Assembly (NCBI GenBank): GCA_023437755.1
Contig: JAEZFJ010000439.1
Location: 1-5,214, forward strand
DNA from: Pseudomonadota bacterium
Lineage (GTDB): Bacteria > Pseudomonadota > Alphaproteobacteria > Rhizobiales > Devosiaceae
DNA: 5,214 nucleotides
Reading direction: 5' to 3'
Below the pieces are notes generated by a model, which was given only the letters and a program-made list of their open reading frames with translations, had not been told where the DNA came from and did not search any database. Shown here one piece after another: positions 1-5,214 of this stretch (within the stretch, counting starts at the first letter, position 1; each line of letters opens with the position of its first letter). The translations under genes and the position numbers were made by a program.

Positions 1-1115
1 CCGTCGCCCTGTTCCATTTCGAAGAGGCGGCCAGAGTTCTCGCGACGTTTGAATTCGAGGAGCGAATGGGCCCCGGTGTGGTTCGGCACGAGCCGATCGG
101 CGTTTGTGGCCTGATCACCCCCTGGAACTGGCCGCTCAACCAAGTTGCCTCCAAGGTTGCTCCTGCGATTGCGACCGGCTGCACCGTGGTGCTGAAGCCC
201 AGCGAGATTGCGCCGCTCAGCGCCATGCTGCTCGCCGAGATCATCCATGACTCCGGCTTGCCCGCCGGTGTGTTCAACCTCGTCAACGGCGACGGTCCGA
301 CGGTCGGCGAAGCCATCGCCTCGCATCCTGAGGTCGACATGGTGTCCTTCAACGGCTCGACCGGCGCCGGCATCCGCGTCGCCACTCTCGCGGCGCCGAC
401 AGTGAAGCGCGTGGCGCAGGAGCTCGGCGGCAAGTCCGCCAACATTATCCTGCCCGATGCCGACCTGCGCGCGGCGGTGATTCAGGGCGTCCATGCCTGC
501 TACACGAATGCCGGGCAGAACTGCCAGTCGCCCACACGCATGCTGGTGCACCATTCGCAGCGGGATGCGGCCTTCGACGCGGCACGCGCGGCCGTTGCCA
601 GCATTCGCCTCGGCGACCCGTTGCAGCCGGAAACCACAATGGGCCCGGTGGTCAGCCAGGGACAGTTCGACAAGATCCAGAAGCTGATCCAGAGCGGCAT
701 CGACGAAGGCGCGACGCTGGTCGCCGGAGGGCCGGGCCGCCCCGCTGAGATCAACCGGGGCTTTTTCGTCCAGCCGACCGTGTTCGGCGATGTCACCCCG
801 CAGATGACCATTGCGCGCGAGGAAATCTTCGGGCCGGTGCTGTCGATCCTCAACTACGAGACCGAAGACGAGGCGATCGAGATCGCCAACGACACTCCGT
901 TCGGGCTCGCCGGCTTCGTGCAGTCGAGCGATCCGGAGCGCGCCCGCAAAATCGCCAGCCGTATCCGGGCGGGTCGCGTCTACTACAACGGTGCGCCTTT
1001 CGATCGTAGCCTCCCTTTCGGGGGCTACAAGCAATCCGGCAACGGCCGAGAATTCGGCCTCTACGGCTTCCGCGAATACCTGGAAGTCAAGGCGCTGCTC
1101 GGCTTTCCGGCCTAG
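1..1115 (+). CDS. Aldehyde dehydrogenase family protein, 5'-truncated by window edge
   Basis: NAD(P)+-dependent oxidation of an aldehyde to its carboxylate, in the cytoplasm. The reading frame is open from base 3 and the residues before the first ATG (base 66) already look like ALDH (HFEEAARVLATFEFEERM), so the true start is upstream. About 370 residues are present, against roughly 475 in the family, so about 100 N-terminal residues are missing. Numbering from the first full codon: the PWNW cofactor-site motif is at 40-43, the KPSE lysine at 65, GSTGAG of the Rossmann fold at 118-123, the catalytic Glu of ELGGK at 140, the catalytic Cys of GQNCQSPTR at 174 (bases 522-524), and EEIFGPV at 273-279. 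All key residues are intact, so the enzyme should be active. From memory, the sequence most resembles the CddD (6-oxolauric acid dehydrogenase)-like ALDH group, but the substrate is not certain. It ends 22 bases before tctB, which suggests cotranscription. Confidence 0.95.
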   Translation, partial: VALFHFEEAARVLATFEFEERMGPGVVRHEPIGVCGLITPWNWPLNQVASKVAPAIATGCTVVLKPSEIAPLSAMLLAEIIHDSGLPAGVFNLVNGDGPTVGEAIASHPEVDMVSFNGSTGAGIRVATLAAPTVKRVAQELGGKSANIILPDADLRAAVIQGVHACYTNAGQNCQSPTRMLVHHSQRDAAFDAARAAVASIRLGDPLQPETTMGPVVSQGQFDKIQKLIQSGIDEGATLVAGGPGRPAEINRGFFVQPTVFGDVTPQMTIAREEIFGPVLSILNYETEDEAIEIANDTPFGLAGFVQSSDPERARKIASRIRAGRVYYNGAPFDRSLPFGGYKQSGNGREFGLYGFREYLEVKALLGFPA

Positions 1116-1120
1116 AAGCA

Positions 1121-1129
1121 AGGGGAGGG
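1121..1129 (+). promoter_or_regulatory. Ribosome binding site fixing the GTG start of tctB
   Basis: The purine-rich stretch AGGGGAGGG lies 8 bases before a GTG at 1138. No ATG lies nearby in this frame after the aldehyde dehydrogenase stop. The frame stays open far upstream (to 811) only because it runs out of frame through the dehydrogenase gene. The Shine-Dalgarno therefore selects GTG 1138 as the start. Confidence 0.7.
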
Positions 1130-1137
1130 AAAAGCTC

Positions 1138-1599
1138 GTGAGAATTACGCAGGACGGGGTCCAGGGCAGCTTGTTCCTGGTGATCGGCGCCAGTGCGCTC
1201 ATTATTGCCCTTGGCTACCCGATGGGCACGCCGAACCGCATGGGGCCAGGCTTCTTCCCGGTGGTCATTTCCGGGCTCTTGACCCTGGTGGGTGTCGCCA
1301 TACTCGCGCGCGGCGTCATCACCTCGTCGGAGGCGATCCGCGTAACCCGCTGGTTACCGCTTCTGATCGTGCCCGGCGCCATCGTCCTGTTCGGCCTGCT
1401 GCTCGACGGCCTCGGCCTGCCCCTGGCGGTGCTGGTTCTCACCATCGGGGCAGCGACGGCCAGCGTCCGCTTCGCACTCGACTGGCGTGCAGTGGCTGGA
1501 GCCGTCCTCTTCTCCGCAATCTGCGGAGTCCTCTTTGTCAGAATGCTGGGCCTGCCCATCCCGCTTGTCGGGACTTGGGTGTCGGTCTTCGGCGCCTAG
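1138..1599 (+). CDS. tctB: TctB-type small membrane subunit of a tripartite tricarboxylate transporter
   Basis: Small integral membrane subunit that pairs with TctA in a secondary, binding-protein-dependent carboxylate transporter of the inner membrane. The product is 153 residues, the usual TctB length, from a GTG start preceded by a good Shine-Dalgarno. Visible hydrophobic segments are at about residues 10-27, 38-60, 72-89, 94-110 and 116-136. The segment MGPGFFP at 35-41, just before the second helix, is the typical TctB family signature. The family is poorly conserved otherwise, so part of the confidence comes from the tctA gene starting 15 bases downstream. Its own role in transport is less well defined than that of TctA; it is generally needed for activity. 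The 22-base gap to the dehydrogenase upstream puts it in the same operon. Confidence 0.9.
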   Translation: MRITQDGVQGSLFLVIGASALIIALGYPMGTPNRMGPGFFPVVISGLLTLVGVAILARGVITSSEAIRVTRWLPLLIVPGAIVLFGLLLDGLGLPLAVLVLTIGAATASVRFALDWRAVAGAVLFSAICGVLFVRMLGLPIPLVGTWVSVFGA

Positions 1600-1614
1600 T
1601 CCCGCGAGGCCGAT

Positions 1615-3120
1615 ATGGACTTCTTCAGTGGCATCCTGCTCGGCCTGCAGACAGCGAGCACCCTCACCAACTTCGCCTACTGCTTTGCGGGCGTGCTGCT
1701 GGGCACGGCGGTGGGAGTGCTGCCCGGTCTCGGCCCCATCGCCACCATCTCGATGCTGCTGCCGTTCACCTTTGGCCTGCCGGTCGACACGGCCATGATC
1801 ATGCTGGCCGGCATCTTCTACGGGTCGCAATATGGCGGCTCCACCACCGCCATCCTGATGAACCTGCCCGGCGAGGCGTCCTCGGTGGTGACGACGCTCG
1901 ACGGCCACGAGATGGCCAAGCAGGGCAAGGCGGGCAGAGCGCTTGCCGCCGCCGCGATCGGCAGCTTCTTTGCCGGCACGGTGGGAACGCTGTTCATTGC
2001 CATCGCCGGTCCCATCCTCGCCAGCTTCGCCCTGACCTTCGGCCCGGCCGAGTACTTCTCGCTGATCGTCCTTGGCCTCGTCACCTCCATGGTGCTGACC
2101 TCCGGTTCGCTGCTCACCGGCTTCGGCATGGTGTTGCTGGGCATGCTGCTCGGCATGATCGGCACCGACGTGAACTCCGGTGCTGCGCGCTACACGTTCG
2201 ACTCGCCCAACCTCATGGATGGGCTCAACTTCGTGGTCATCGCCACCGGCATCTTCGGGCTGGGTGACGTGCTCGCCAATCTCGACAACGAACACTCCCG
2301 CGGCGCCAGCATCGCCAAGGTGAGTTCCCTGTTCCCGACCCGCGAGGATTGGCAACGCATGTTCGCGCCGATCCTGCGCGGCACCGGCCTCGGCGTGCTG
2401 CTCGGCGTGCTGCCGGGGGCAGGGCTGCTGCTCGCCTCTTTCTCGGCCTATGCGCTGGAGAAGAAGATCTCCCGCAGGCCGCAGGAGTTCGGCAAGGGCG
2501 CCATCGAAGGCGTCGCCGCGCCAGAGGCCGCCAACAACGCCGCCGCCCAGACCGCCTTCATCCCCATGTTGACCCTCGGCCTGCCGGGGACCGCCACCAT
2601 GGCGCTGATGATCGGCGCGCTGGTGGTGCAGGGCGTGCAGCCGGGTCCTGATATCCTGACGCAGCAGCCCGCTCTGTTCTGGGGGCTGATCGTCTCCATG
2701 TGGATCGGCAACGTGCTGCTGCTGGCGCTCAACCTGCCGCTCGTGGGGATGTGGGCCAAGCTGATCTCGGTGCCCTATCACCTGCTGTTCCCGCTGATCT
2801 GCGTGTTCACCGCCATCGGTGTCTACAGCATCAGCAACAGCAGCTTCGATGTCATGGTCATGGCTCTGTTCGGGGTGCTGGGCTACGTCTTCCGCAAGGC
2901 CGGGGCCGAGCCGGCGCCGCTGATCCTGGCGCTGATCCTCGGGCCGATGGCCGAGGAATATCTGCGTCGGACCCTCTTGATCTCGCACGGCGATGCCAGC
3001 GTGTTCGTCACCCACCCTGTCAGCCTCGTGACGCTGCTGGTGTCGGCGGCGCTGCTGCTCTCGATCGTGCTTCCGTCCTTCCGCCGTGTGCGTGCCGAGG
3101 GCCTGCAGGAAGCCGACTGA
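1615..3120 (+). CDS. tctA: TctA-type large permease subunit of a tripartite tricarboxylate transporter
   Basis: Main transport subunit of a TTT family carrier, in the inner membrane, moving a carboxylate handed over by the TctC-type binding protein, probably driven by an ion gradient. At 501 residues it is full length. It is strongly hydrophobic, with about a dozen membrane segments. Family motifs appear in order: GVLPGLGP (34-41), YGGSTTAIL (73-81), NLPGEASS (83-90), LDGHEMAKQGKAGRAL (95-110), a second GVLPGAG (264-270), EGVAAPEAANNA (298-309) and LGLPGTATMA (321-330). The two GVLPGxG copies reflect the internal two-fold repeat known for this family. The ATG at 1615 has a modest GAGG (1606-1609) 5 bases upstream and lies 15 bases after the tctB stop, so it is likely translationally coupled. 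The substrate cannot be predicted from the permease. Confidence 0.96.
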   Translation: MDFFSGILLGLQTASTLTNFAYCFAGVLLGTAVGVLPGLGPIATISMLLPFTFGLPVDTAMIMLAGIFYGSQYGGSTTAILMNLPGEASSVVTTLDGHEMAKQGKAGRALAAAAIGSFFAGTVGTLFIAIAGPILASFALTFGPAEYFSLIVLGLVTSMVLTSGSLLTGFGMVLLGMLLGMIGTDVNSGAARYTFDSPNLMDGLNFVVIATGIFGLGDVLANLDNEHSRGASIAKVSSLFPTREDWQRMFAPILRGTGLGVLLGVLPGAGLLLASFSAYALEKKISRRPQEFGKGAIEGVAAPEAANNAAAQTAFIPMLTLGLPGTATMALMIGALVVQGVQPGPDILTQQPALFWGLIVSMWIGNVLLLALNLPLVGMWAKLISVPYHLLFPLICVFTAIGVYSISNSSFDVMVMALFGVLGYVFRKAGAEPAPLILALILGPMAEEYLRRTLLISHGDASVFVTHPVSLVTLLVSAALLLSIVLPSFRRVRAEGLQEAD

Positions 3121-3144
3121 CGTCTTCGCCAGTCGGGCAGGTCA

Positions 3145-3175
3145 GCGCCTCCTCCCGCGGCCGCAAGCAAGGCGC
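3145..3175 (+). other. Weak intergenic inverted repeat between tctA and the SnoaL-like gene
   Basis: GCGCCT (3145-3150) can pair with AGGCGC (3170-3175) across a 19-base loop. The loop itself holds the GC palindrome GCGGCCGC (3157-3164). No T-run follows, so this is not an intrinsic terminator. At most it is an RNA hairpin that could slow or protect the transcript, and in DNA this GC-rich it may be chance. Confidence 0.25.
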
Positions 3176-3191
3176 GTGAGGGAGGATTTCG

Positions 3192-3821
3192 ATGAGCATC
3201 GACGACCGGCGCCTGCAGGAGCATCTCGACCGCGAGGCGTTGTTCGACCTCGTGCGCCGCGAACGCTTCGCCCGCGACCAGCGACGCTTCGACGTCATGG
3301 CAGCCTGCTTCCATCGCGACGCCCATATTCGCACCAGCTGGTATGACGGAATCGGTGGGCAGGCCTATGTCGATGCGACCCGCCAGTGGATGGGTCGCAC
3401 CGGCAACAGCAAGCACTGGGTGTTTCCCGCCTTCGCGCAGATCCGCGGACACAGGGCGACGGTGGAGAGTCCGGCGATGATCTTCAACCGCGCCCGGATC
3501 GAGGGTGTCGAGGTCGACTTCCACGTCTTCTGCCGGTTCTACTCCCGCGCGGTGCGTGAAGAGGGGGAGTGGACGCTGGCGAGCTTCCACGTGTTCTTTG
3601 AGCGGGACATCATGCGGCCGGTCCATGCCGGCGATCCGCTGCCGATCGACCGCGCCCTGCTCGAGACGATGCGCCCCTCCTACAAATTCCTGACCTACAT
3701 GCAGCACACCCGGGGCATCGCCGTGAACCAGGAGCTTCTGGGAGACGACCGGCTCGAAGAACTGGCCGCCTTTCATGCGCTGGAGGACCGCTGGCTCGCC
3801 GGCGAAGATCTCCCGGCCTAG
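3192..3821 (+). CDS. SnoaL/NTF2-like domain protein, probable catabolic enzyme of unknown substrate
   Basis: A soluble 209-residue protein with the pattern of the SnoaL_4/NTF2-like superfamily: an N-terminal helical part (residues 8-36), then FHRDAHIRTSWYDG (40-53), followed by alternating strands such as HWVFPAFAQIRGHRATVES (75-93) and FHVFCRFYSRAVREEGEWTLASFHVFF (110-136). Members form a small cone-shaped barrel and include dehydratases, isomerases, hydrolases and aromatic dioxygenase small subunits, so fold does not give function. Residues past about 140 form a C-terminal extension (MRPSYKFLTYMQHTRG) beyond the minimal domain. There is no signal peptide, so it is cytoplasmic. The start is well supported: GGAGG at 3181-3185 lies 6 bases before ATG. 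Its place between tctA and the binding-protein gene suggests it acts on the imported compound or a product of it; this is inference. I do not recognise a specific orthologue. Confidence 0.8.
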   Translation: MSIDDRRLQEHLDREALFDLVRRERFARDQRRFDVMAACFHRDAHIRTSWYDGIGGQAYVDATRQWMGRTGNSKHWVFPAFAQIRGHRATVESPAMIFNRARIEGVEVDFHVFCRFYSRAVREEGEWTLASFHVFFERDIMRPVHAGDPLPIDRALLETMRPSYKFLTYMQHTRGIAVNQELLGDDRLEELAAFHALEDRWLAGEDLPA

Positions 3822-3827
3822 TCGTTT

Positions 3828-3922
3828 CGGCGGATGGAACGCCGCCCGGGAGAAATTTTCGGGCACCAGCAGTTGCGCTACAGCTGTGGGCCAGCAAAGC
3901 CCAAGTAAAACAAGCGCTGGGC
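3828..3922 (+). other. Leader with several short hairpins before tctC
   Basis: The 117-base gap before tctC is the longest inside the operon. It holds a 5-bp hairpin CGGCG/CGCCG (3828-3832 with 3840-3844), a CCCG/CGGG pair (3845-3848 with 3860-3863), and a cluster at 3887-3922. In that cluster GCCCA (3899-3903) can pair either with TGGGC at 3887-3891 (7-base loop) or with TGGGC at 3918-3922 (14-base loop). CCAGC (3891-3895) can also pair with GCTGG (3916-3920). The last element ends just 5 bases before the AGGAGG of tctC. No T-run follows, so this is not an intrinsic terminator. It could be an mRNA processing or stability element that raises binding-protein yield over the permease; that role is inferred. 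Confidence 0.35.
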
Positions 3923-3927
3923 GAGGC

Positions 3928-3933
3928 AGGAGG
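3928..3933 (+). promoter_or_regulatory. Near-perfect ribosome binding site of tctC
   Basis: AGGAGG lies 5 bases before the ATG at 3939, followed by the A-rich spacer AAAAC. It is the strongest Shine-Dalgarno in the window, which fits the need for periplasmic binding protein in excess of its permease. Confidence 0.8.
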
Positions 3934-3938
3934 AAAAC

Positions 3939-4916
3939 ATGAAAAGACGTGAATTCATTGTCTTGGGTGGAACTGCGGGGCTGTTGGCTTCGACCGGCAT
4001 GTCGTTCGCGCAGGACAGTTGGCCGAGCAAGCCGGTCACCGTGATCTCGGCCTATCCGCCGGGGGGCACCAGCGATATCCTGGCTCGCCTGGTCGCCGAT
4101 ATTCTCACCGCCGAGTTCGGCCAGCAATTCGTGCTCGAAAACGTCGCTGGCGCCGCCGGTGCCCTGGCGGGCGGGCAACTGGCGCGCTCAGCCCCCGATG
4201 GCTACACCATCCTCGTCAGCGGCAGCGCACCGCTCGCTGCCAACAAGGTGGTGCAGGCCAACCTTGCCTATGACCCCGAGGCCGATTTCGAGCCGATCAC
4301 CGTGTTCGCCGAGAGTCCGGCTCTGCTGACCGCCGCCAACAATGCGCCGGCCAAGACGCTGCAGGAGCTGATCGCCTATGCTCGCGACAACCCGGGCCAG
4401 GTGAACATCGGCAACCCCGGTGCCGGCACCAAGGGCCATATCTGCGCGGCCATCATCGGCCAGCTCGAGGACATCGAGATCAACCACGTGCCCTATCGCG
4501 GCTCGCCGCCGCTGGTGGCGGACCTGCTGGGCGGCCATATCGAGTTCGCGCTCGATGCGCCGTCCAACTACCTGCCGCACATCAAGGCCGGCATTGTGCA
4601 GGCGCTGGCCGTCACCTCGGCCGAGCGGCTGCCGGAACTGCCGGACGTGCCCACCGTCGCCGAGCAGGGGCTTGAAGGGTACGAGCAGACCCTGTGGTTC
4701 GGCATTGTCGGGCCCAAGGGCATGCCGGCCGAAATCGTGGCGAAGATCAATGACACGCTCAAGGCCTGGGGCGCCACCCCGGAAGCGCAGCAGCAGCTCG
4801 CTTCGCTCGGCCTGACACCGGTGCTGAACACGCCGGAGGAGATGCGCGAAACCGTGGCGCGCGAGATCGAGGCCATCCGGCCGCTGGTGGAAGCCGGGCT
4901 GGTCCAGCCCACCTGA
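3939..4916 (+). CDS. tctC: TctC/Bug-family periplasmic binding protein of the tripartite tricarboxylate transporter
   Basis: High-affinity extracytoplasmic receptor that captures a small carboxylate or related ligand and delivers it to TctA/TctB. It is 325 residues, the normal length. The N-terminus MKRREFIVLGG is followed by a hydrophobic stretch and a signal peptidase site at SFA-QD (after residue 24). The RRxFI pattern resembles a twin-arginine signal, though the residue before RR is Lys rather than Ser/Thr. Family motifs in order: YPPGGTSD (39-46), the first ligand-binding loop; ENVAGAAG (67-74); SAPDGYT (84-90); NPGAGTKGH (159-167); HVPYRGSPPLVADLLGGHIEF (183-203); and ERLPELPDVPTVAEQG (229-244). 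The ligand is unknown; Bug proteins bind di- and tricarboxylates, amino acids, aromatic acids and nicotinate-type compounds. It follows the SnoaL-like gene by 117 bases and is the last gene of the unit, ahead of a strong terminator. Confidence 0.95.
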   Translation: MKRREFIVLGGTAGLLASTGMSFAQDSWPSKPVTVISAYPPGGTSDILARLVADILTAEFGQQFVLENVAGAAGALAGGQLARSAPDGYTILVSGSAPLAANKVVQANLAYDPEADFEPITVFAESPALLTAANNAPAKTLQELIAYARDNPGQVNIGNPGAGTKGHICAAIIGQLEDIEINHVPYRGSPPLVADLLGGHIEFALDAPSNYLPHIKAGIVQALAVTSAERLPELPDVPTVAEQGLEGYEQTLWFGIVGPKGMPAEIVAKINDTLKAWGATPEAQQQLASLGLTPVLNTPEEMRETVAREIEAIRPLVEAGLVQPT

Positions 4917-4938
4917 CCGCTGGACGTCAACTCTGCGG

Positions 4939-4974
4939 CACCGCCTCGCATCCATGCGGGGCGGTGTCTTTTTT
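4939..4974 (+). terminator. Intrinsic terminator closing the tct operon
   Basis: CACCGCCTCGCA (4939-4950) pairs with TGCGGGGCGGTG (4955-4966) in a 12-bp GC-rich stem containing one T-G wobble, with a TCCA loop. It is followed by TC and six T residues (4969-4974). It begins 22 bases after the tctC stop, the classical position and form of a Rho-independent terminator, and separates this operon from the downstream isomerase gene. Confidence 0.93.
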
Positions 4975-5040
4975 GCGGCCGACGACTGGTCAATGCGGCC
5001 CGATTGTGACGGCAGACCGGGCTTTTCTCGCCTCTGGCGG

Positions 5041-5068
5041 TTCACATCGGGGGAGCGGCGCCTATATT
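5041..5068 (+). promoter_or_regulatory. Probable sigma70-type promoter for the FKBP-type isomerase gene
   Basis: TTCACA (5041-5046) matches the TTGACA -35 consensus at five of six positions. TATATT (5063-5068) matches TATAAT at five of six, with a 16-base spacer. The overlapping CTATAT (5062-5067) also fits the -10 form common in alphaproteobacteria. It is a rare AT-rich island in GC-rich DNA, downstream of a terminator and upstream of a gene start. Transcription would begin near 5075, giving a leader of about 80 bases. Confidence 0.6.
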
Positions 5069-5113
5069 GGGGCCTTCGCGTCGTGCGCCCCGAGCGCGCG
5101 GCTTCTGCAGACA

Positions 5114-5135
5114 GGGCGGCGCATTTCGGCCGCCC
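5114..5135 (+). other. Leader hairpin ahead of the FKBP-type isomerase gene
   Basis: GGGCGGC (5114-5120) pairs perfectly with GCCGCCC (5129-5135) around an 8-base loop. The 7-bp all-GC stem ends 8 bases before the AAGGA ribosome binding site (5144-5148). It is not followed by a T-run. It would sit in the 5' untranslated region if the promoter at 5041-5068 is right, and might influence translation or stability. A second weaker pair is GGGGC/GCCCC (5069-5073 with 5087-5091). Confidence 0.4.
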
Positions 5136-5155
5136 GTGATCTCAAGGATACAGCC

Positions 5156-5214
5156 ATGACCGAAGCGAAGATGGGCGATCGCGTCCGCATCAACTATGCC
5201 GGCCGCCTGACCGA
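5156..5214 (+). CDS. FKBP-type peptidyl-prolyl cis-trans isomerase, 3'-truncated by window edge
   Basis: Cis-trans isomerase of Xaa-Pro bonds and likely folding chaperone. Only 19 full codons are present, reading MTEAKMGDRVRINYAGRLT. The pattern GDxVxxxYxGxLT is the standard opening strand of FKBP-type domains, including the short SlpA/SlyD-like and single-domain bacterial forms. The start is supported by AAGGA (5144-5148), 7 bases upstream of the ATG. No signal peptide is visible, so a cytoplasmic form is likely. It lies beyond the operon terminator and has its own promoter candidate, so it is probably unrelated to the transporter genes. Most of the protein lies outside the window, so the subtype cannot be given. 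Confidence 0.8.
   Translation, partial: MTEAKMGDRVRINYAGRLT

Noticed and set aside
811..1137. Long N-terminal extension of the tctB frame reaching back into the aldehyde dehydrogenase gene
   Set aside because: The upstream part is out of frame with the well-conserved dehydrogenase and is Arg/Ser-rich noise. A strong Shine-Dalgarno before GTG 1138 and the normal TctB length support the short form.
1354..3015. A 553-codon open frame on the minus strand opposite tctB/tctA
   Set aside because: It is in codon register with tctA, so a stop would need a TTA, CTA or TCA codon in tctA, all rare in this GC-rich gene. The product is Gln/His/Arg/Glu/Gly-rich with no domain pattern, as expected of an antisense shadow of a hydrophobic protein.
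3155..3164. Overlapping palindromes CCGCGG and GCGGCCGC in the gap before the SnoaL-like gene
   Set aside because: Short GC palindromes are common in DNA of this composition. There is no half-site spacing or repeat to suggest an operator.
3856..3884. Possible internal promoter for tctC (TTTTCG, 17 bases, TACAGC)
   Set aside because: Each box matches the sigma70 consensus at only about three of six positions, which is expected by chance.
2883..4178. A 431-codon open frame on the minus strand across tctA, the SnoaL-like gene and tctC
   Set aside because: It is in codon register with the SnoaL-like gene and tctC and spans two intergenic gaps. It shows no recognisable domain, while the opposite strand carries clear family motifs throughout.
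4188..5045. A 285-codon open frame on the minus strand opposite tctC
   Set aside because: It is an antisense shadow in codon register with tctC, it runs through the terminator hairpin, and its composition is Arg/Gly/Gln-rich without motifs.
4954..5139. A 61-codon open frame between tctC and the FKBP-type gene
   Set aside because: It begins inside the terminator stem, lacks a ribosome binding site, runs over the promoter and leader of the next gene, and resembles no known protein.

Overview
The window is GC-rich bacterial DNA. The strong G/C bias at third codon positions, a CTATAT-type -10 box and the gene families present fit an alphaproteobacterium (Rhizobiales/Rhodobacterales-like). The genus cannot be fixed from the sequence. 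All genes found lie on the + strand.

Layout: (1) 1-1115 is the C-terminal three quarters of an aldehyde dehydrogenase whose start lies upstream of the window. (2) 1138-1599 and 1615-3120 encode the small (TctB) and large (TctA) membrane subunits of a tripartite tricarboxylate transporter (TTT). (3) 3192-3821 encodes a SnoaL/NTF2-like alpha+beta barrel protein of unknown substrate. (4) 3939-4916 encodes the periplasmic binding protein of the transporter (TctC/Bug family), with an RR-containing signal peptide. (5) 4939-4974 is a strong intrinsic terminator that closes this unit. (6) A good sigma70-type promoter at 5041-5068 then leads to the first 19 codons of an FKBP-type peptidyl-prolyl isomerase, cut by the window end.

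The first five genes read as one catabolic operon. A TctC-type protein captures a small carboxylate in the periplasm and TctA/TctB carry it across the inner membrane. The SnoaL-like protein and the NAD(P)+-dependent aldehyde dehydrogenase probably act on the imported compound or its breakdown products. The substrate cannot be read from the sequence.

The transporter genes are in the order B-A-(SnoaL)-C, with the binding protein last and an enzyme gene lodged between the permease and its binding protein. This differs from the classical tctC-B-A order. No mobile element, tRNA, rRNA or CRISPR array is visible. I see no convincing evidence of an entirely new system; the most useful leads are the unassigned SnoaL-like enzyme and the unknown transporter substrate.
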